This document shows positions 59,930 through 64,000 of a stretch of DNA of 64,000 nt, piece by piece. The stretch is taken from assembly GCF_009905375.1 (NCBI RefSeq), contig NC_133648.1, positions 310,264,565 to 310,328,564 on the forward strand, given 5' to 3'. The notes beneath the pieces are model-generated. The model saw only the letters and a list, made by a program, of their open reading frames with translations, had not been told where the DNA came from and ran no database searches. A program made the position numbers and the translations under genes. The stretch comes from Apium graveolens (Eukaryota; Streptophyta; Magnoliopsida; Apiales; Apiaceae). Positions within the stretch are counted from its first letter, which is position 1; every line of letters begins with the position of its first letter.

Positions 59930-60010
59930 GTTAGTGATATTTAAGTGTGTGTTATTTCATTATTTTCTGCACTTTGATTAATATACTAAAGAAAGTGATT
60001 TTTCTCGCAG

Positions 60011-60117
60011 CGAGCATATGGCATCTTTGATGATAAGATACCAACAACATGAAAATGATGAAGTTTGGCTTAAAAACAAGCAAAATGCAGAATTTCATAA
60101 ATGGTTCAGGAAAAAGG
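60011..60117 (+). CDS. CACTA-B transposase, short internal exon
   Basis: Between acceptor TTTCTCGCAG and donor AAAAAGGTATAA lies an exon reading EHMASLMIRYQQHENDEVWL then KNKQNAEFHKWFRKK, in phase with both neighbours and matching the usual short exon between DUF4218 and DUF4216 in CACTA transposases. Confidence 0.75.
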
Positions 60118-60240
60118 TATAATTGTTATTTAAATAAAAACATCATAAATAGGCCTAGTTTATATTTTTCTGGTAAAAGTATTTGTTATTTGTTTATTTA
60201 AGCCAACATCATAATTAATATTTATCAATTTGTTTTAAAT

Positions 60241-60881
60241 AGATTCAATCAGAATTGTTGGATGACCATAACAACATACCTGGGGAGATAAGGTGGATTG
60301 TTGAAGGGCCCAACAAGAATGTCCCTACATTTAGCGGATATAGAATCAACGGTGTTACGTTTAGCACCAAGGAGCGTGATGACACTCGACAAGTTCAGTG
60401 TAGTGGTGTCTGTGTTGTTGCAGATACAATGCTTGTACAGGGTAAGGAGAAGAATATTGAACATACTTCACAGACCTACTATAGAGTTATAACAAGTATA
60501 TGGGAGTTGGACTATAACAAATTTAGAGTCCCAATATTTCGTTGTAATTGGGTAGATATGAACCAGGGGGTTAAGGTAGATGACTTGGGATATACAATTG
60601 TTAATTTGAACAAATTAGGTTTCGTAAATGATCCGTTCGTGCTAGGGAAACATGTTAAGCAGGTTTGTTACATTGATGATCCTCTTGAAAAACATTGGTA
60701 TGTCGTGTTGAAATTACCGGAAAAGAACTGTTATGAATAATGTGATGATGAAAATGATGGATCAGTAGAAATAAAACTTGAGAATGAGCTGCCCTTGCCA
60801 ATGTTTTCCAATGTTGACGAACTTGATGAGGAAAAAGCTAGTTATATGCAGGACGAAGATGAATGGATTCAACTCCCATGA
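60241..60881 (+). pseudogene. CACTA-B transposase, DUF4216 domain and acidic C-terminus
   Basis: It follows acceptor TTTTAAATAG. IQSELLDDHNNIPGEIRWIV leads into DUF4216: FSGYRINGVTFSTKERDDTR, QVQCSGVCVVADTM, SIWELDYNKFRVPIFRCNWV, NLNKLGFVNDPFVLGKHVKQ, VCYIDDPLEKHWYVVLK. A TAA at about 60738 precedes the acidic tail DENDGSVEIKLENELPLPMF..DEWIQLP, ending at TGA 60881. Confidence 0.87.
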
Positions 60882-61379
60882 TGGTAAAAATTACCTTCTT
60901 TTAAGTTAAATTGTCTAGAAAATTACCCCAGCATGAGTGAGGTCCTTCTATAATTTATTTATTCGTAAATCTTTTTTTTATTTCTCGAATTATTATTTGC
61001 CAAAATTTGATAATTTTAATTAATCAGTGTCAATTATGATTACTGTTTTAATATATATGAAGTTAGCAGTTTTTTTTAATTTTATAAATGATTTATCATA
61101 CTGGAATTTGTCATTTTCTAATTTATCGCTCCCTTTTTCTTGATTCTTTGGACTGTCTGGCATTTATATGTTGGATTCAGTGTCATCTAATTATTGGACA
61201 GTAGTGTTGATGGGCCATAAACCCTGTTAATCTTAAATTTGTAACCATGTTCAGTTTTTTTATTTTTCTTTCAATGACCAATGTGATTATTGATCCAGAT
61301 TTCATTGTTTCCCGTTTTAGCCCATTTTCGTGGAAAAGCCTGTTTGATTGCATTATTGGTTTTATGGACATGCCTAATT

Positions 61380-62000
61380 AAAACCGTTGGTCGCTTGTCA
61401 AGGTTTTGGTTGGAATTCTGATCGAATAAGGTGTTCAATATATGATACCATGCTTCTTCTCTGCCAACAACTTGTTACTGGGGGTAGAGGGTTACCAGCA
61501 CCTTCTTCAATTGTCTTCAGCTGGAGGAATTTGGTCCAAGTCAGTTGGTGACGATTAAAAAATGGGAACTTACTGCCAATGAAAAGACCCTGGTTTAGCT
61601 GCAGAAAAAGTCAAGAACACGGGTATTAGAAAGACACGGCGAGGAAGAAAATACTCAGTAATCATATAACATCAACTCATCAAGTTTCTTCAAGAAATAC
61701 TCTTGATATTTTACTTATTTATGAACTTTTATCAATTTGCTTACCGGGAATACATTTCTTTCACCCACAATTGCTCCATTGACAAACTTTGTGTTGTCTC
61801 TTGTTATATTAGCTTATAAGAATGCCATTCGGTCAATACCAGTGCCACTGAGGGTTGTCGGAGGTCCATCAGCACTTATGCCTCCACTTGGCAACACCCT
61901 TTGCCCAGTTGGACATATATTACTGCTTTCATCTCGTGTTGTTATCTCTTCCATCACAATTCCATAAGTGAACTTGCTTTGACGAGTGAAATTCTGCAAT
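61380..62000 (-). other. Possible captured gene fragment inside CACTA-B
   Basis: On the minus strand 61999-61814 reads NFTRQSKFTYGIVMEEITTR and CPTGQRVLPSGGISADGPPT, opening right after an acceptor-like ATTGCAG. The composition is balanced, unlike the AT-rich surroundings, and it ends at a stop after GIDRMAFL. Upstream, 61480-61640 also has non-repetitive, higher-GC sequence. I recognise no domain. It may be an unknown exon of the element or sequence captured from a host gene. Confidence 0.35.
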
Positions 62001-62258
62001 AAGTAATTATTTGTTGGGTGTGATAAGTAAGCTTACATAACATCTTAATAAGTAATTTGGTTTGTGAATTATCCAATTGAAATTAGTTGTTGACTTGAGG
62101 AAATATTCTGATTTGCCAACTTGATTGAGGGTTTTTTGCTAGTCTATATTGGTTGGATGATATTTTGTTAGGTAGTCATTGGTTGGCTATTTTTGTATTA
62201 ATTTTCTAGGGATTTAATATATATACAACTCATTTTTTTCATTTTAACATTACTCAGA

Positions 62259-62960
62259 GACAACAGTTTATAGATAATCTATTAAACCATCTTCTGCCTA
62301 GAGTTTAGATAACATGCATGAAGAACCAAACCATTGTGTGTTTAAGTTTCTAACAAGTTTTTTACATCTTAAACCGTTGTCTATTAGTTAAGAGATGAAA
62401 AAAGTAAACTGCTGAGTTGTTAAAATTTTGTGGGAGATTAAATTAAAATAGGACGGAGAATGAAAAATAAATAATTCAAAACAACCTCTAAAAGTATCTT
62501 TTAAAGTGTGGTGTTTAGACAACGCGTTATAAATCCATCGTGTAAATCTTATAAATATAATGCTTTAAAACACCATTATATGTGGCCTTTCCTTTTAACA
62601 ATGGTATAAATGCACAGTTGTTTGATTTTTAATGAGACAAGGGTAAGAATAAGCACTTGTCCAAATTACACAATATAAGCAGCAAAACCATCATCTTAAT
62701 CTGATAAATGGTTGTTATTTAACAACAGTTCTAGCATGTTGTCTTTGTATTCTAAGATAACATTTTAGTTTGCACACTGTTGTCTGATTCCATGGGAGGG
62801 CATAACAAAGACAACAGTTTTTGAACTGATAGATAACTATTGTCTGTCCTTAAGCTCACACAACTATTTTTTTTTTCAAAATCATTTAACCGTTGTATTT
62901 TTTAGGACAACGGTATTCTTTTAACCGTTGTCTTTCAACCGTTGTCTGATTGTATTTTCC
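62259..62960. repeat. Right subterminal repeats of CACTA-B
   Basis: Dense GACAACAGTTT, AAACCGTTGTCT, AACCGTTGT and variants occur in both orientations up to the terminal CTTGTAGTG. The last 100 bases hold several near-perfect copies. Confidence 0.85.
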
Positions 62961-62971
62961 TTGTAGTGAAA

Positions 62972-63553
62972 AGTAATTCGTGATTGGCCTACTCCTACAA
63001 CGGTTTCAGAGGTTCATTATTTTTATGGGCTTGCAACTTTCTATAGGCGCTTTATCAAAGATTTTACCACTATAGCGTCACTTGTTACGGAATGTACAAA
63101 AAAAGGAAAGTTTAACTAGAGTGAAGAGGCACATAAGAGTTTCGCTATATATATTGAAGAAAAAATTGTGTACCGCACCCGTTTTACCTTTATTCAATTT
63201 TGAAAAGTTGTTCAAGGTTGATTGTGATACTAGTGGTGTGGGGATTGGTGATGTTTTATCTCAGGGATGCAAGCCTATATGTTATTATAATGAGAAGCTC
63301 AGTGACATGAGGCAAAAGTGCAGTACATATGATAAAGAATTCTATTCATTTGTGTGAGCTTTGAAAGTATTGGAGCACTATTTATGGGGAAAGAAGTTAT
63401 TCTTTATTATGATCATAAGGCTTTAAAATATTTGAACATCCTGAAATGGATTAGTGAAGACATGCACGCGAGGTGCTTCCAGTTCTTGCAGAAATTTCAT
63501 TTCCGTCTACAATATAAGTACGGGGTTCAAATTATTGTTTTTGATGCCCTAAG
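62972..63553 (+). pseudogene. Ty3/gypsy reverse transcriptase end and RNase H, 3' part after CACTA-B
   Basis: It resumes the reading broken at 47987: [40 protein letters not shown], then after a stop KKLCTAPVLPLFNFEKLFKV, DCDTSGVGIGDVLSQGCKPI (RNase H Asp), YDKEFYSFV, and, after a frame change, LYYDHKALKYLNILKWISED and FHFRLQYKYGVQ..DALS. The pattern is a gypsy connection domain and RNase H. Stops at about 63117 and 63355 inactivate it. Sequence beyond DALS is unrelated. Confidence 0.88.
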
Positions 63554-64000
63554 TGTGGCGCCCTCTGAACCTAGGTCAGAAGTTTGGGGTCCACACACAC
63601 ATACCTTATTTATAACCTGTTTATAGCAATAATGAAGATAATAATAATATACAGTGACCCTACTTACCAACTACCAGGGACCGCAATAGGTTAAAGTATG
63701 CACACAAGCCAAACACACACTTATATACAAACCGTTCAAATCCCCACTACTCAAACTCAGAACTGAGTATTAAACATTATTACAAACTTTTACAAACTTA
63801 AATTATTCCAAAAGATGACTACTCGCTTAACTCGATCAACCTGAACCCCTAGCTCTCGCGCTGGACTGGGGATCCTCGTTACCAACTGGTTCCTTCCTAA
63901 CTGGAAAAGAACATAAACAACATCGCACAAATGAGCTAACTAGCTCAGCAAGTCACAATGACAAAACTGAGAATAACGATCATCAAGTGAAAAGGGTTAT
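63554..64000. mobile_element. Possible LTR of another retrotransposon, running off the window
   Basis: Gypsy pol stops abruptly after DALS and a new sequence begins TGTGGCGCCCTCTGAACC, more GC-rich, with AGAAGTTTGGGGTCCACACA. The TG start and sharp junction suggest a retrotransposon LTR or LTR-derived repeat. Its other end lies outside the window, so the class is unproven. Confidence 0.35.

Larger units (their letters stand above)
47988..62968. mobile_element. CACTA (En/Spm) DNA transposon, family B, inserted in a gypsy element
   Basis: The left end is CACTACAACATTTTTGCAAT. The right end read inward is CACTACAAGGAAAATACAAT, near-matching termini. AAA flanks both sides (47985-47987 and 62969-62971). 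Length is about 15.0 kb. Subterminal repeats are GACAACGGTT/AACCGTTGTC. It has two divergent genes: minus-strand TNPA/Ulp1 (48962-53472) and plus-strand tnp2 transposase (57456-60881). It splits a gypsy pol frame that reads through once the element is set aside. Internal blocks similar to the termini at 54720-54890 and 56340-56430 leave open a composite origin. Confidence 0.9.

Overview
The window is repeat-dense nuclear DNA from a flowering plant, probably a eudicot. This rests on high AT content, plant-type GT..AG introns, plant Ty1/copia and Ty3/gypsy retrotransposons, three families of CACTA (En/Spm) DNA transposons, a tRNA-derived SINE and an inverted-repeat MITE. No intact host gene is visible and the species cannot be named. 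Nearly all coding matter is transposon-derived and carries stops, frameshifts or deletions.

1-39133 is dominated by a recent tandem duplication. 1-18812 recurs at 20327-39133 (period about 20.3 kb) with only about twenty differences found by eye. Each copy holds a complete 14.7-kb CACTA element (family A: 568-15312 and 20894-35636). It has matched termini, subterminal repeats built on GACATCGGTT, a broken tnp2-type transposase gene (Transpos_assoc, tnp2, DUF4218, DUF4216) and a broken TNPA-like/Ulp1-protease gene. A copia element (6283-11240 and 26609-31565, 5-bp target duplication CTTGA) is nested inside the second gene. Downstream of each CACTA lie a WD40-like gene fragment and a reverse-strand Ulp1 remnant of another family A-like element. 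18813-20326 is a spacer with a further WD40-like fragment, and 39134-41090 is unique sequence plus the best-preserved WD40-like fragment.

41090-48000 holds a short SINE-like insertion with 12-bp flanking repeats, a 3.4-kb non-autonomous CACTA (family C, 42112-45509, target duplication TTT) and the 5' part of a Ty3/gypsy element. Family C has TAAATACAACCG subterminal repeats, a G-rich tract and a 176-bp tandem array facing inverted units.

47988-62968 is a third CACTA (family B, 15 kb, target duplication AAA, subterminal repeats GACAACGGTT) inserted into the reverse transcriptase region of that gypsy element, whose reading resumes at 62972. Unlike family A, its two genes are divergent: TNPA/Ulp1 on the minus strand (48962-53472) and tnp2 transposase on the plus strand (57456-60881). 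The space between holds a MITE, a SINE and internal blocks resembling its own termini. From 63554 another repeat, probably an LTR, runs off the window.

Inferred order of events: CACTA-A insertion, copia insertion within it, copia internal deletion and decay, then tandem duplication, then a few copy-specific mutations. Independently, a gypsy element decayed and was split by CACTA-B.
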